DNA of 64,000 nt. It comes from Oscillospiraceae bacterium. GTDB taxonomy: Bacteria > Bacillota > Clostridia > Oscillospirales > Oscillospiraceae. The translations under genes and the position numbers were made by a program. Every line of letters starts with the position of its first letter. Position 1 is the stretch's first letter. The DNA lies in NCBI GenBank assembly GCA_017519975.1, contig JAFWRM010000001.1, positions 62,001-126,000 of the forward strand, written 5' to 3'. The notes below the pieces were generated by a model. It was given only the letters and a program-made list of their open reading frames with translations, made no database searches and had not been told where the DNA came from. Positions 1 through 8,912 of the stretch are shown piece by piece.

Positions 1-19
1 GGCTTTCCTTTCTGTTCAT

Positions 20-2614
20 TCAGTCGAAACTGAGAGACGTACGCCCGATGATGTCATCCTGCAGCGCGCGGTTCAGCTCAACGAAGTAGGCGCTGTAGCC
101 GGCTACGCGCACCAGCAGATCCCTATAATCCTCCGGATGCTTCTGCGCGGCCAGGAGTGTCTCCTGATTGGCCACGGTAAACTGACTGTGCATGCCCTTG
201 CGCCGGATGTACTCATCCATCAGCGCGATGAAATTATCGCGGCCTGTCTCTCCCACCAGCGTATTGGGGGAGAATTTCCAGTTCAGCAGCGTTCCGTTGG
301 TAGCGCGGGCGTGATCCAGCTTGGTCACGGATTTGCAGATGGCTGACGGTCCGTTTACGTCGTGACTGCAGCACTTCGTATGCACCGCTCCCATGCAGTC
401 GGACACCGGCTCGAAGGCCTTGCGGCCGTCGATGCTTGCCCACTGATTCTGCCCGTGCGCCACGTTCACGGTCACGGAATAGGCGCCCGGCTGGAAGAAT
501 CCGCCGTGGGCGTTCTTTCTATGCTCGATGTGTCTGCACCAGGTATCCATCGCGAACCTGGTCAGGCGGTCGGCATAGTCATCGTCGTTTCCGTAGTGAT
601 GCACCCGATCGGAGTTCACATAGGCGTACAGGGCCTCGTAGCCCTCCCAGTTCGCTTTTACGGCGTCCAGCAGTTCCTTCCCGGTGACCATCTTCTCATC
701 GAACACCAGCTGCTTTATGGTGCTCAGTCCGTCTCCCGCGGTCCCGATCCCCACGCCCTGCGGGCCTGTGAAGTTATATTTGGTGCCTCCCATGGTCACG
801 TCCGTGCCATTTTCGACGCAGCAGTCCATCAGGATGGACAGGAACGGCAGCGGACGTACGGCCTGATGAGCCAGATCCACCGCGTTGAGCAGTGCCACCT
901 GACGGTCACACCAGTAGGCCATCTGACGATCGTAGGCCTCCAGCACCTCGTCGAAGGTCTTCATCGTTTCAAGGCTGCCGGTGGCCAGACCAAGCCTTTT
1001 CCCCGCGCCGGCACACTGTGCCCAGCGGGGGCATTCACGGGTGCAGTGATAACAATACCCGTCGTTGACGGCCAGTTCCAGCACCCGGGCGATGTTCATG
1101 TGCCCGCAGTCTTTCCATCCGTAGCTCTTGCCGGAAACGTCCGGCTCCACGCACCCTACCACCTGGTAATTTCTGGCGTCGGTCAGATCCACATGGCTTG
1201 TCAGCATGCTGGGAATGGCCACGTCGTCGTTGAATATCTTGGGCTCTCCCGTTCCCAGCCGGATCACATTGGCCGTTTTTACTTTCAGTTCCCACGGCGT
1301 GTCCGCGTGCATGCGGACAGCCAGCCATGGACAGGGCAGCCGTGTGTGCACGTGAGCGTCCAGCACCATGAAGGTCAGATCGTTGGTGGAATCGAAGCCC
1401 TGTTCGTCCACCCCTCCCACCGTCAGCGCCGGTCCGCCGATGCCGCCGTTGCCGAAGGTCTTGATCAGCACATGGTTGCGCAGCTTGTTCAGATCCCATA
1501 TCTTGATGAAAAAGTTTTCGATCAGTTCCTGCATCTGCTCACGGGTAGCTTCCCCGCTTTCCAGATCGCGCAGGTAATAAGGGTACATGTACCGGTCGAA
1601 CCGGCCGTAGGAGATTGAGTGTCCGTTGCACTCCATGTGGATCATGCAGTTGGCGAGATTCACCAGCTGGAGAGCCTGCCAGAAGGTCTGAGGCGGCTGT
1701 ACGGAGATGACCCGAAGGTTCTCCGCCATTTTCCTCAGCTCCGCCGTCCTTGTTTCGTCCTTCTCTCCGTCCGCCGTCCGCTCCGCCAGTTCGGCATAGC
1801 GCAGCACGTGCCGGATAGCCGCCTCACAGGTGATGTGGGCCGCCTTCAGGAAGGTCCTTTTCCTTAGGGCATCCGGATCTGCGGGATTCAGTCCCTCCTC
1901 CGTGCTCTCGATCAGGCGCAGGATGCCGCCGAAACCGAGGCGGAACAGCCGCTCATAGTCCAGGCCGAGATGGCCGGCCCCGCAGAAGATGTAGGCGTCG
2001 GCAAAGAACACGCCGACTCCCGCATGGCTTCCCTTCAGCTCCTCATCCCCCAGCATGGCGTTCGTCATGTCCTCCACGGTGTTCCCGTGCCAGAATTCAC
2101 GAAGGGCCTCCAGCCGCCGCTGGGTATCTTCCGTATAGGAGAAATAGTCATGGGTCCGCTCCTCGGAATAGTCCATCAGACCGTCCCGCATCTCGTCCAC
2201 GACCCAGTCCAGCCCGAATTCCGGGTGTACCGGCGCGCCTTTCTTATCGCAGCCAAGGCAGCCTACGATCAGTTCATGGGGAAAGATATACAGGGGCGAC
2301 CGATCCAGGACGTTCGCGATCCCGTAGGCGCACTTCAGGATCTGGGGCTCACCGGGGTGCTCCCGGTAGGCCTCCGTCACCAGCTCCGCCCGGTCGGGCG
2401 CGACGAAGCCGTTGGTGGTCTTTTTCGTGATGGCGAGAATGTTGTTGATGCGCGGGAAGGGCGAGGGCTCCGGCGTATTCCCCGAGATGGCCACGCCCCA
2501 CTCCTTGTCCCACGGCTCCACCGCCAGAGGATGGGTGTCGATCTCGCCGGCGTGCCGGTAAGCGTCCCGATTTCGCGCGATGTTCTCTTCGCTTGTCAGA
2601 GGTATCTGTGTCAT
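20..2614 (-). CDS. glycyl radical enzyme, dehydratase type (GRE-1)
   Basis: An 864-aa member of the pyruvate formate-lyase family. The C-terminal radical motif is RVAGYSAYF with the radical Gly near residue 839, followed by the usual IIGRT. The active-site loop reads GCVEP (Cys488, Glu490), the form seen in glycerol and choline-type C-O/C-N eliminating enzymes rather than the CC of true pyruvate formate-lyase, so a dehydratase or lyase reaction is expected; the substrate is unknown. A cysteine-rich insert (C521, C524, C528, C534) follows the active site and is unusual for the family. The start has GGAGGAG upstream. It is the last gene of a five-gene operon, 60 bp after a paralogue. It needs a radical SAM activase; the only radical SAM gene in the window is the divergent one at 7973. 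Confidence 0.93.
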   Translation of the reverse strand: MTQIPLTSEENIARNRDAYRHAGEIDTHPLAVEPWDKEWGVAISGNTPEPSPFPRINNILAITKKTTNGFVAPDRAELVTEAYREHPGEPQILKCAYGIANVLDRSPLYIFPHELIVGCLGCDKKGAPVHPEFGLDWVVDEMRDGLMDYSEERTHDYFSYTEDTQRRLEALREFWHGNTVEDMTNAMLGDEELKGSHAGVGVFFADAYIFCGAGHLGLDYERLFRLGFGGILRLIESTEEGLNPADPDALRKRTFLKAAHITCEAAIRHVLRYAELAERTADGEKDETRTAELRKMAENLRVISVQPPQTFWQALQLVNLANCMIHMECNGHSISYGRFDRYMYPYYLRDLESGEATREQMQELIENFFIKIWDLNKLRNHVLIKTFGNGGIGGPALTVGGVDEQGFDSTNDLTFMVLDAHVHTRLPCPWLAVRMHADTPWELKVKTANVIRLGTGEPKIFNDDVAIPSMLTSHVDLTDARNYQVVGCVEPDVSGKSYGWKDCGHMNIARVLELAVNDGYCYHCTRECPRWAQCAGAGKRLGLATGSLETMKTFDEVLEAYDRQMAYWCDRQVALLNAVDLAHQAVRPLPFLSILMDCCVENGTDVTMGGTKYNFTGPQGVGIGTAGDGLSTIKQLVFDEKMVTGKELLDAVKANWEGYEALYAYVNSDRVHHYGNDDDYADRLTRFAMDTWCRHIEHRKNAHGGFFQPGAYSVTVNVAHGQNQWASIDGRKAFEPVSDCMGAVHTKCCSHDVNGPSAICKSVTKLDHARATNGTLLNWKFSPNTLVGETGRDNFIALMDEYIRRKGMHSQFTVANQETLLAAQKHPEDYRDLLVRVAGYSAYFVELNRALQDDIIGRTSLSFD

Positions 2615-2674
2615 GGTCTCCTCCGTATTTCTGCCGTCCCTCCTCCCGACGAGGCGGGGGAGCGGCGTCTCCGA

Positions 2675-5212
2675 TCAGTCGAAACTCAGTTCCGTCCGGC
2701 CGATCAGGTCATTCTGCAGTTCGGTGCTCAGCTCCACGAAATAGGCGCTGTAGCCGGCGATGCGCACCAGCAGATCCTTGTAGTTTTCCGGCTGCTTCTG
2801 AGCTGCCAGCATCATGTCTCTTCCCACGATGGAAAACTGGCTCTGCATGCCGCCGTGTTCAAAGTACGTATCCATCAGGCCGATCAGGTCGTCCCTGCCC
2901 GTGCTTCCGGATACGGCGCCGGGCGAAAACTTCCAGTTCAGAATGATGCCGTTGCCGATGCGGCTGTGGTCCATTTTCGCCACGCTGAGCGCCACCGCGG
3001 TGGGGCCGCAGGTATCGTGGCTGCAGCAGGCGGTATGCACCGGCCCCATGCAGTCGGATACGGGTTCAAAGGCCTTGCGTCCGTCCGGCGTAGCTCCGAG
3101 ATAGGATCCGTGGTGTACGTTGGCTGTGACGGAGAACACCCCGGGCATGTATTCGCCGCCATGAGGTGTGGGCCGATGCTCGATGTTTTCACAGTAGGAG
3201 GACATGACCATGTGGGCAATGTCGTCTGCGTAATCGTCGTTGTTTCCATAATGGTGCACCCGGTCGGAGTTCACGTAGGCGTACAGGGCCTCGTGCCCCT
3301 CCCAGTTGTCCCGCAGCGCCTGCAGGAGTTCCGGACCGGTGCAGACCTTATCGTCGAACACCAGCTGCCGGATCGCCGTCAGGCTGTCCGCCGTGGTCCC
3401 GAGGCCGACGCCCTGAGGGCCGGAGTGGTTATACACCGCGCCTCCGCGGCTCACGTCCACGCCCTTTTCGATGCACCCATCGATCAGCAGGCTCAGGTAC
3501 GGCAGGGGCTTGAGCCGCTGCTGCGCGATATCGATCTTGTTGATCATGCTGATCATCCGATCGCACCAGTACTTCAGCTGGAAGCGGAAGCTCTCAACCA
3601 CCTGATCAAAGCTGGTAAAGGTATCCAGCCCGCCGGAATCCGGGCTCAGACTCCGGCCCGCGCCGGCGCAGTTCCTGTAGAAGGGGCAGGCGGCGGAGCA
3701 GTCGATGCAGCGGCCGTGATTGATGGCCAGATGTACGGCCTTGGCAAGATTGAAGGATCCGGAATCGTGCCAGCCGTAGGTCTTTCCCGGCACGCTGGGT
3801 TCCACACAGCCTACGCCCACGTAGTTTCTGGCGTCCTCCAACGGCTTGCCGTAATTCATCAGGGCCTGGATCATGGGGCCGTCGTTGAAGATCTTGGGCT
3901 CTCCGGTTCCGATGCGGATCACGTTGAATACCTTGACCTTGAATTCCTCCGGGGTCCCTTCATGCAGACGCACACCCATCCAGGGGTTGGGGATGCGGGT
4001 GTGGGCGTGGGCGTCAAGCACCATGTAGCTCAGGTCGTTGGTGATGTCGTTCCCCTGCTCATCCACGCCGCCCACGTCCAGAGCGGTGCCGCCCATGATC
4101 GTGCCGCTGGAGAAAGTGATGGCCATGGTATCGCGGATCTTGCACAGAGAGTGCATCAGGCAGAAGGAATGCTCGATCAGCTCCTGGCACTGCTCACGGG
4201 TCATGATCCCGCTGTCCACGGACTTTTTGTAATATGGCCAGAAGATCTTGTCGAAGCGTCCATAGGTCACGCTGTGGCCGTTGGATTCGATGATGATCAT
4301 GTTGGTGGCGATATGCCACAGCTGGATGGCCTCCCAGAAATCCCGAGCCGGCCCTTCCGCCACCTGCAGGCAGTTGGCGGATACCCGCTCCAGTTCCTTC
4401 CGGCGCACGGGATCCGTCTCTTCCGCGGCCATCTTCGCGGCAAGCTCTCCGTAACGGCGGATATAGGTGGACGCTCCCTCGATGGTGATGAGCTCCGCCC
4501 TGTAGAAGTTCATGCGCTCCACGTCTTCGGGCCTGGCCTCATCCAGAGTTGCCATGCGCTCTTCCACTTCGCGGCGCAGGCCGCCGAAGCCGACAGCCAG
4601 CAGCTTCTCGTAGTTGGCCGTCACGTGGCCGACGCCGGCGTACATGAACAGGCTCTCCTGGGTCACGCCCTTGCCCTTGTGGCCGCCCTGCAGCTCCTCG
4701 GGCGTATACATGGCCAGCGCAGCCTCAGAGACGGTGCGTCCCTTCCAGTAGTCCTGCATGGCGTACACGTCGTCGATGACGTCCTGGGAGACCACGTAAC
4801 GGTCGTTCTTGCGCTGATCCATGGGCCGGTATCTGAACTCGTCCACCAGCCAGTCGAAGGAGAACTCCGGATAGAGCGGCGCGGATTTCGGAGGCGCGCA
4901 CAGCTCGCCCACGATCAGCTGGTCCGGCCAGATGTTGATCTTCACCCTGCGGTAGATCTCCCTCAGGGTCATGGCCCACTTCACGTTCTGGGGATACATG
5001 GCAAACTTCCGGTCACACTCGGTGACGATCTTCGCCCGCTGGCTGTCGGCGGTGTTGTCCGTATTCTTCAGCCAGTCCAGCATCTTGTTGATGCGGGGAA
5101 ACGGAGAGGGGTTTTCCGTCAGTCCGGAGATGCCCACGCCCCACTCCCTGTCATAGGGCTCCACGGCCAGAGGCCGGTCTTCCGAGGTGTTGATGTATTT
5201 CTCGTCGATCAT
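2675..5212 (-). CDS. glycyl radical enzyme, dehydratase type (GRE-2)
   Basis: An 845-aa paralogue of the next gene downstream. It ends with the glycyl radical motif RIAGYSAYF (Gly820) and LIGRT, and its active-site loop is GCVEP (Cys469, Glu471), so it is expected to be a dehydratase-type enzyme working in the anaerobic cytoplasm. It has the same four-cysteine insert with identical spacing (C502, C505, C509, C515; C-x2-C-x3-C-x5-C). The start follows AAAGGAGG. The pair may have different substrates or form a heteromer; most known members are homodimers. No electron-transfer or microcompartment genes are nearby, which argues against the choline or propanediol organelle systems. Confidence 0.93.
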   Translation of the reverse strand: MIDEKYINTSEDRPLAVEPYDREWGVGISGLTENPSPFPRINKMLDWLKNTDNTADSQRAKIVTECDRKFAMYPQNVKWAMTLREIYRRVKINIWPDQLIVGELCAPPKSAPLYPEFSFDWLVDEFRYRPMDQRKNDRYVVSQDVIDDVYAMQDYWKGRTVSEAALAMYTPEELQGGHKGKGVTQESLFMYAGVGHVTANYEKLLAVGFGGLRREVEERMATLDEARPEDVERMNFYRAELITIEGASTYIRRYGELAAKMAAEETDPVRRKELERVSANCLQVAEGPARDFWEAIQLWHIATNMIIIESNGHSVTYGRFDKIFWPYYKKSVDSGIMTREQCQELIEHSFCLMHSLCKIRDTMAITFSSGTIMGGTALDVGGVDEQGNDITNDLSYMVLDAHAHTRIPNPWMGVRLHEGTPEEFKVKVFNVIRIGTGEPKIFNDGPMIQALMNYGKPLEDARNYVGVGCVEPSVPGKTYGWHDSGSFNLAKAVHLAINHGRCIDCSAACPFYRNCAGAGRSLSPDSGGLDTFTSFDQVVESFRFQLKYWCDRMISMINKIDIAQQRLKPLPYLSLLIDGCIEKGVDVSRGGAVYNHSGPQGVGLGTTADSLTAIRQLVFDDKVCTGPELLQALRDNWEGHEALYAYVNSDRVHHYGNNDDYADDIAHMVMSSYCENIEHRPTPHGGEYMPGVFSVTANVHHGSYLGATPDGRKAFEPVSDCMGPVHTACCSHDTCGPTAVALSVAKMDHSRIGNGIILNWKFSPGAVSGSTGRDDLIGLMDTYFEHGGMQSQFSIVGRDMMLAAQKQPENYKDLLVRIAGYSAYFVELSTELQNDLIGRTELSFD

Positions 5213-5227
5213 GTTGTTTTCCTCCTT

Positions 5228-6076
5228 TTAAACCAGCCGGTTGGCCAGAATGCCGATCCCTTCGATCTCCACTTCCGTCACGTCCCCGGGCTTCAGCCAC
5301 TCGCGCGTTCCCTTGGGCTTGCCCAGGATCACGCCGGCCGAGGTGCCCGTGTAGATCAGGTCCCCGGGTTCCAACCGGAAGAACAGGGAGGCGTCCGCCA
5401 CGATCTGCCGGCAGGAGAAGATCATGCCGGAGGTCCGATCGTCCTGGCACACCTTTCCGTTGACCCGGGTCACGATGCGGTTGTCCGCCTCGGGATCGAA
5501 GGCGTCTTTCGTCGTTATATACGGACCGGCCGGCGCGAAGCCGGGCATGGCCTTCCCCGCCAGCCACTGGCCGGACAGGAACTGGCAGTCGCGGGCGGAC
5601 AGATCGTTGCCCGCCGTATAGCCGAAGATACAGTCGTCCGCCTTCTCCGGATCGATGTTCCAGGCCGTCTTTCCGATGACGATCACGAGCTCTCCCTCGT
5701 AATCATAGCAGCGGTGGAAATCCGGCAGCGTCACCTCCGCCCCGTGGGGGCACAGGCAGTCGCTGAACTTGCTGAAGTAGACGGGCCTTTCGGGCGGTTC
5801 TCCCCCGGTCTCCTGGGCATGCTTTTTATAATTCAGCCCCACGCACAGGATCTTTCCCGGCACCGTCACGTCGGCAAAGGCGGCCTGTTCGGGAGCGATC
5901 GTTTCACCGTTCCACCGGTCCAGTGCCTTCGTCAGTTCTTCCAGTGCCTCTTCACCGGCTCCGATCAGATCCCGCATGGAACCTTCGAAGCCAAGATCCC
6001 TCAGCGGCACGAGGCCCCTCTCCCCTGCCGCGCACAGGATGATCCCTTTCGGGCCGGAGATATTGCACAGTTTCAT
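5228..6076 (-). CDS. fumarylacetoacetate hydrolase (FAH) family protein
   Basis: A 282-aa protein with the FAH fold. Residues about 75-85 read ILCVGLNYKKHA, typical of acylpyruvase/FAH proteins, and the metal site is seen as E127 and E129 (in YDYEGEL) and D158 (in GNDLSARD). Members hydrolyse or hydrate 2-keto acids, such as acylpyruvate hydrolysis, oxaloacetate decarboxylation or 2-keto-3-deoxy sugar acid dehydration. The ATG is one base beyond the stop codon of the upstream aldolase gene, so the two are translationally coupled. Its place between an aldolase and two dehydratases suggests it processes a keto-acid intermediate of the same pathway; the exact reaction cannot be read from sequence. 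Confidence 0.88.
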   Translation of the reverse strand: MKLCNISGPKGIILCAAGERGLVPLRDLGFEGSMRDLIGAGEEALEELTKALDRWNGETIAPEQAAFADVTVPGKILCVGLNYKKHAQETGGEPPERPVYFSKFSDCLCPHGAEVTLPDFHRCYDYEGELVIVIGKTAWNIDPEKADDCIFGYTAGNDLSARDCQFLSGQWLAGKAMPGFAPAGPYITTKDAFDPEADNRIVTRVNGKVCQDDRTSGMIFSCRQIVADASLFFRLEPGDLIYTGTSAGVILGKPKGTREWLKPGDVTEVEIEGIGILANRLV

Positions 6077-6077
6077 G

Positions 6078-6758
6078 TCATTCTTCCCTTCCTTTGGGTC
6101 TGCCTCCGGCGGTCACGCCCCAGGCGGGACGCAGCGTCAGCAGGCCGTCGATCTGTTCCTCCGTCAGCGGCCGGTGGAATCCCATCGTGCGGGAGTACAT
6201 GGCCACCGTCGCGTTGTATTCGATGCTCTCCAGGCGGTACCAGGCGTGGATGGGATCCGCCGCCCAGGCGACCGCGCCGTGATGTTCCAGAAGAAGGCCG
6301 TTGACCTTCCCACAGAACGGAGCCACGCTCTCCGCCAGTTCCTCGGAACCGGGCATCGCATAGGGCGCCACGGGGATCTCCCCCAGCAGCACCACCGACT
6401 CCTGAAGGTAGGCCTGGTCCAGCGGGACTCCCGCCGCCGCGAATGCGGCGGAGACCGGCGGGTGCGCGTGCACCACGCCGCCGCAGTCCGGCATCTCCCG
6501 GTACAGCCTCAGATGCATTTTCACCTCGCTGCTGGGCTTCCATGAGCCTTTCAGCACGTTTCCGTCCAAGGACAGCTTCACCAGCATGTCCTCCGTCATA
6601 AAGCCCTTGGAGACGCCGGAGGGCGTGGTCCAGATCTCACAGTCTCCCACGCGGGCGCTGATGTTCCCGTCGTTTCCGGCGGCAAAGCCCCTGGCGTACA
6701 TCCTCCTGCCGATCTCCAGGATGTCCCGGATGGCCTGTTCATCCGTCAGCCAGGTCAT
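6078..6758 (-). CDS. class II aldolase (FucA/AraD family)
   Basis: A 226-aa protein of the L-fuculose-phosphate aldolase/ribulose-phosphate epimerase family. The Zn ligands are visible as H97 and H99 (VVHAHP) and H160 (LLLEHHGA); the likely catalytic Glu is E78 in PSSEVKMH, and a GNDGNISAR phosphate-binding loop lies near residues 28-36. It overlaps the stop of the MtnA-like gene by an ATGA. Next to an MtnA-type isomerase this pairing matches the described DHAP shunt and 5-deoxyribose disposal pathways, in which 5-methylthio- or 5-deoxyribulose 1-phosphate is split into dihydroxyacetone phosphate and an aldehyde. That role is inferred from context. Confidence 0.9.
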   Translation of the reverse strand: MTWLTDEQAIRDILEIGRRMYARGFAAGNDGNISARVGDCEIWTTPSGVSKGFMTEDMLVKLSLDGNVLKGSWKPSSEVKMHLRLYREMPDCGGVVHAHPPVSAAFAAAGVPLDQAYLQESVVLLGEIPVAPYAMPGSEELAESVAPFCGKVNGLLLEHHGAVAWAADPIHAWYRLESIEYNATVAMYSRTMGFHRPLTEEQIDGLLTLRPAWGVTAGGRPKGREE

Positions 6759-7822
6759 TTCTCATCACCGCCGAACAGGGCCTTCAGGCTCTCGGTGTAC
6801 GGGGCGCGGCAGATGCCCTTCTCCGTCACGATCGCGGTGATGAGCTCTCCGTCCGTCACGTCGAACGCGGGATTGTAGCATTTGACGCTGTCCAGCGCCA
6901 TGGGTTTTTCGTAGAACTTGGTCTTTATCTCCTCCGGTTTGCGCTGTTCGATGCGGATGTCCGCCCCGGTTTTGCAATTGAAGTCGATGGTAGAGGAGGG
7001 GCAGAACACATAGAACGGAATGCCGTAGTGCTTCGCGAGAATCGCCACGCCGCTGGTGCCGATCTTGTTGGCCGTGTCGCCGTTGGCGGCCACCCGGTCG
7101 CAGCCCACGAAACAGGCGTTCACCTTGCCCTCCTTCATGACGATGCTGGCCATGTTGTCGCAGATCAGGGTGCAGTCCACGCCGGCCAGCGTCAGCTCGT
7201 AACTGGTCAGCCTAGCCCCCTGCAGAAGCGGCCGGGTCTCGTCCACCCAGCAGTGGAACTCATAGCCCCTCTCCTTGCCCAGCAGGATGGCTCCCAGGCC
7301 GGGAGACATGGCCAGAGGGCCGGCGTTGCAGTGGGTCAGGATCCCGTCCCCGTCCTTCACTAGCGTCAGGCCGTACTCGGAGACCGCCGCCAGCATATCC
7401 AGCTCCTCGCGGTGGATGTCCAAAGCCTCCTGCTTCAGCGCCGGAAGGATCTTCTCCACGGGTTCTTCCCTGTGCGCCAGCACACACCGTTCCATGCGGT
7501 CCAGCTGTTTCTTCAGGTTCACCGCCGTGGGCCGGGAGGAATCCAGATAGTCCTTGTTCCTTTTGAATTCTACATAAAAAGCATCGAATGCCGCCTGCTT
7601 CGTCTGCAGAGACAGCACGTAGATGGCGTAGGCGGCGAAGACGCCGATCGTCGGGGCGCCTCGCACCCGCAGCATGTAGATGGCCTCCCACAGATCCTCC
7701 GCGCTGCTGAGGGTCAGATAGACCGTCTCGTTCGGCAGCAGGGTCTGATCGATACACACGACGGCGGTGCCGTCGTCGGACAGCCTTGCCGGTACGGCCT
7801 TCGTCACATTTTCCAGGCTCAT
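6755..7822 (-). CDS. mtnA: S-methyl-5-thioribose-1-phosphate isomerase family (MtnA-like)
   Basis: A 355-aa protein with the MtnA signature: [14 protein letters not shown] near 53-65, the catalytic Cys165 in THCNAG and Asp242 in [17 protein letters not shown]. The family converts aldose 1-phosphates (5-methylthioribose-1-P or 5-deoxyribose-1-P) to the ketose. The start was placed at 7822 because GGAGGG stands 8 bases before it; an upstream ATG at 7867 has no such site. It is the first gene of the operon. No kinase, nucleosidase or phosphorylase for making the sugar phosphate is seen nearby, so it would have to be supplied from elsewhere. Isomerase function is likely; which of the two substrates is used is open. 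Confidence 0.88.
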   Translation of the reverse strand: MSLENVTKAVPARLSDDGTAVVCIDQTLLPNETVYLTLSSAEDLWEAIYMLRVRGAPTIGVFAAYAIYVLSLQTKQAAFDAFYVEFKRNKDYLDSSRPTAVNLKKQLDRMERCVLAHREEPVEKILPALKQEALDIHREELDMLAAVSEYGLTLVKDGDGILTHCNAGPLAMSPGLGAILLGKERGYEFHCWVDETRPLLQGARLTSYELTLAGVDCTLICDNMASIVMKEGKVNACFVGCDRVAANGDTANKIGTSGVAILAKHYGIPFYVFCPSSTIDFNCKTGADIRIEQRKPEEIKTKFYEKPMALDSVKCYNPAFDVTDGELITAIVTEKGICRAPYTESLKALFGGDEK

Positions 7823-7841
7823 TGTACATCCCTCCGAAGAC

Positions 7842-7860
7842 CCGCGGAACGGTTCCGCGG
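7842..7860. repeat. 19-bp perfect palindrome in the leader of the mtnA-GRE operon
   Basis: CCGCGGAAC-G-GTTCCGCGG lies between the minus-strand promoter (-10 at 7882-7887) and the ribosome binding site of the MtnA-like gene. It could be a repressor operator just downstream of the transcription start or a leader hairpin; the sequence does not decide. Confidence 0.6.
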
Positions 7861-7881
7861 AATGCATATTTTCACAGTTTG

Positions 7882-7910
7882 ATTATACCAGTTCCGCCGT
7901 ATCCCGTCCA
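7882..7910 (-). promoter_or_regulatory. predicted promoter of the mtnA-aldolase-FAH-GRE operon
   Basis: The -10 TATAAT (7882-7887) is preceded by TGG, close to an extended -10. A 17-base spacer separates it from a weak -35 TGGACG (7905-7910). It reads toward the MtnA-like gene. Confidence 0.6.
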
Positions 7911-7912
7911 TA

Positions 7913-7941
7913 TTGAATTCGGTATGTGGCCATGCTAAAAT
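7913..7941 (+). promoter_or_regulatory. predicted promoter of the radical SAM gene
   Basis: TTGAAT (7913-7918), a 17-base spacer and TAAAAT (7936-7941). It lies back to back with the operon promoter on the other strand, so both directions could share a regulator. Confidence 0.65.
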
Positions 7942-7972
7942 CGTAGAAAAACGAGGAAGGAGGAAACCGCCG

Positions 7973-8848
7973 ATGACCGTCTGTACGCTGTGTCCCCGGT
8001 GCTGCGGAGCGGACCGGGAGGCTGCCGCGGGCTTCTGCCGCAGCGGCACGGAGCCCCGCCTGGCCAGAGCCGCCCTGCATCTCTGGGAGGAGCCCTGCAT
8101 CAGCGGGACCCGGGGCAGCGGCACCATCTTCTTCTCCGGCTGCAGCCTGCGCTGCGTCTACTGCCAGAACGGGAAGATCAGCGCGGGCAACTATGGGAAG
8201 ACCGTATCCGTGCGCCGGCTGCGGGAGATCTATTCCGAACTGATCGATCAGGGGGCGCACAACATCAACCTGGTCAACCCCACCCACTGGACGGAGGCGG
8301 TAATCGCCTCCCTTGAGGGCGGGCTTCCGGTGCCCGTCGTGTACAACACCGGCGGGTACGACTCCGTCGAAACGCTGCGCCGCCTCGAAGACCTTGTGGA
8401 TATCTACCTCCCCGACATGAAATACGCCGATGGCGCCCTGGCCGGGCAGCTTTCCTCCGCGCCGGACTACCCGGAAACCGCCCGTGCCGCCATCCGGGAG
8501 ATGGTGCGCCAGACCGGCCCGTACGAGTTGGATGACGAAGGGCTGCTGCTCCGGGGCACCGTCATCCGGCATCTGATCCTTCCCGGACATGTGGAAAACA
8601 CCCTGCGGGTGATCGACTGGGTGGCGGATTGCTTTCCTCCGGGAACGGTGCTTTTCAGCCTGATGAGCCAGTACACCCCCTGCGGCGACCTGTCTCGCTG
8701 GCCGGAACTGCAGCGCCGCCTGACCCAGGAGGAATACGATCTCTGCCGGGAGTATCTGGACGCCTCCGGCATCGAGGACGGTTTTTTCCAGGAGCTTTCC
8801 AGCGCGGAGGAGGAATACATCCCGCCGTTTGACCTGACAGGGATCTGA
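7973..8848 (+). CDS. radical SAM protein, COG1313 (PflX-like) type
   Basis: A 291-aa radical SAM protein. The [4Fe-4S] motif is C-x3-C-x2-C at C57, C61 and C64 (GCSLRCVYCQN), and an N-terminal cysteine group (C4, C7, C10, C11, C22) may hold further metal. The start at 7973 follows AAGGAGG; an upstream ATG at 7913 overlaps the -35 box and is not credible. Proteins of this type are annotated as PflX or activase-like, but their function is not established. Divergent placement beside two glycyl radical enzymes makes it a candidate activase or accessory. It lacks the GCNLRC-x-W-C-HNPE pattern of classical pyruvate formate-lyase activases. Confidence 0.85.
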   Translation: MTVCTLCPRCCGADREAAAGFCRSGTEPRLARAALHLWEEPCISGTRGSGTIFFSGCSLRCVYCQNGKISAGNYGKTVSVRRLREIYSELIDQGAHNINLVNPTHWTEAVIASLEGGLPVPVVYNTGGYDSVETLRRLEDLVDIYLPDMKYADGALAGQLSSAPDYPETARAAIREMVRQTGPYELDDEGLLLRGTVIRHLILPGHVENTLRVIDWVADCFPPGTVLFSLMSQYTPCGDLSRWPELQRRLTQEEYDLCREYLDASGIEDGFFQELSSAEEEYIPPFDLTGI

Positions 8849-8864
8849 GCCAAATCAGGTACAA

Positions 8865-8894
8865 AAAAAGAAGCGGTTTTCACCGCTTCTTTTT
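8865..8894. terminator. bidirectional rho-independent terminator
   Basis: A 12-bp stem (AAAAAGAAGCGG with its complement) and a short TTTTCA loop, giving T-rich tails on both strands. It sits between the convergent radical SAM gene and the anti-sigma-like gene. Confidence 0.85.
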
Positions 8895-8912
8895 CGTGCC
8901 GTCGATTCTGTT

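Noticed and set aside
1970-6304. A 1444-codon open frame on the plus strand
   Set aside because: It runs antisense through two glycyl radical enzymes and a FAH gene with clear family motifs; GC-rich codon use removes stops from the opposite frame. No family signal in the translation.
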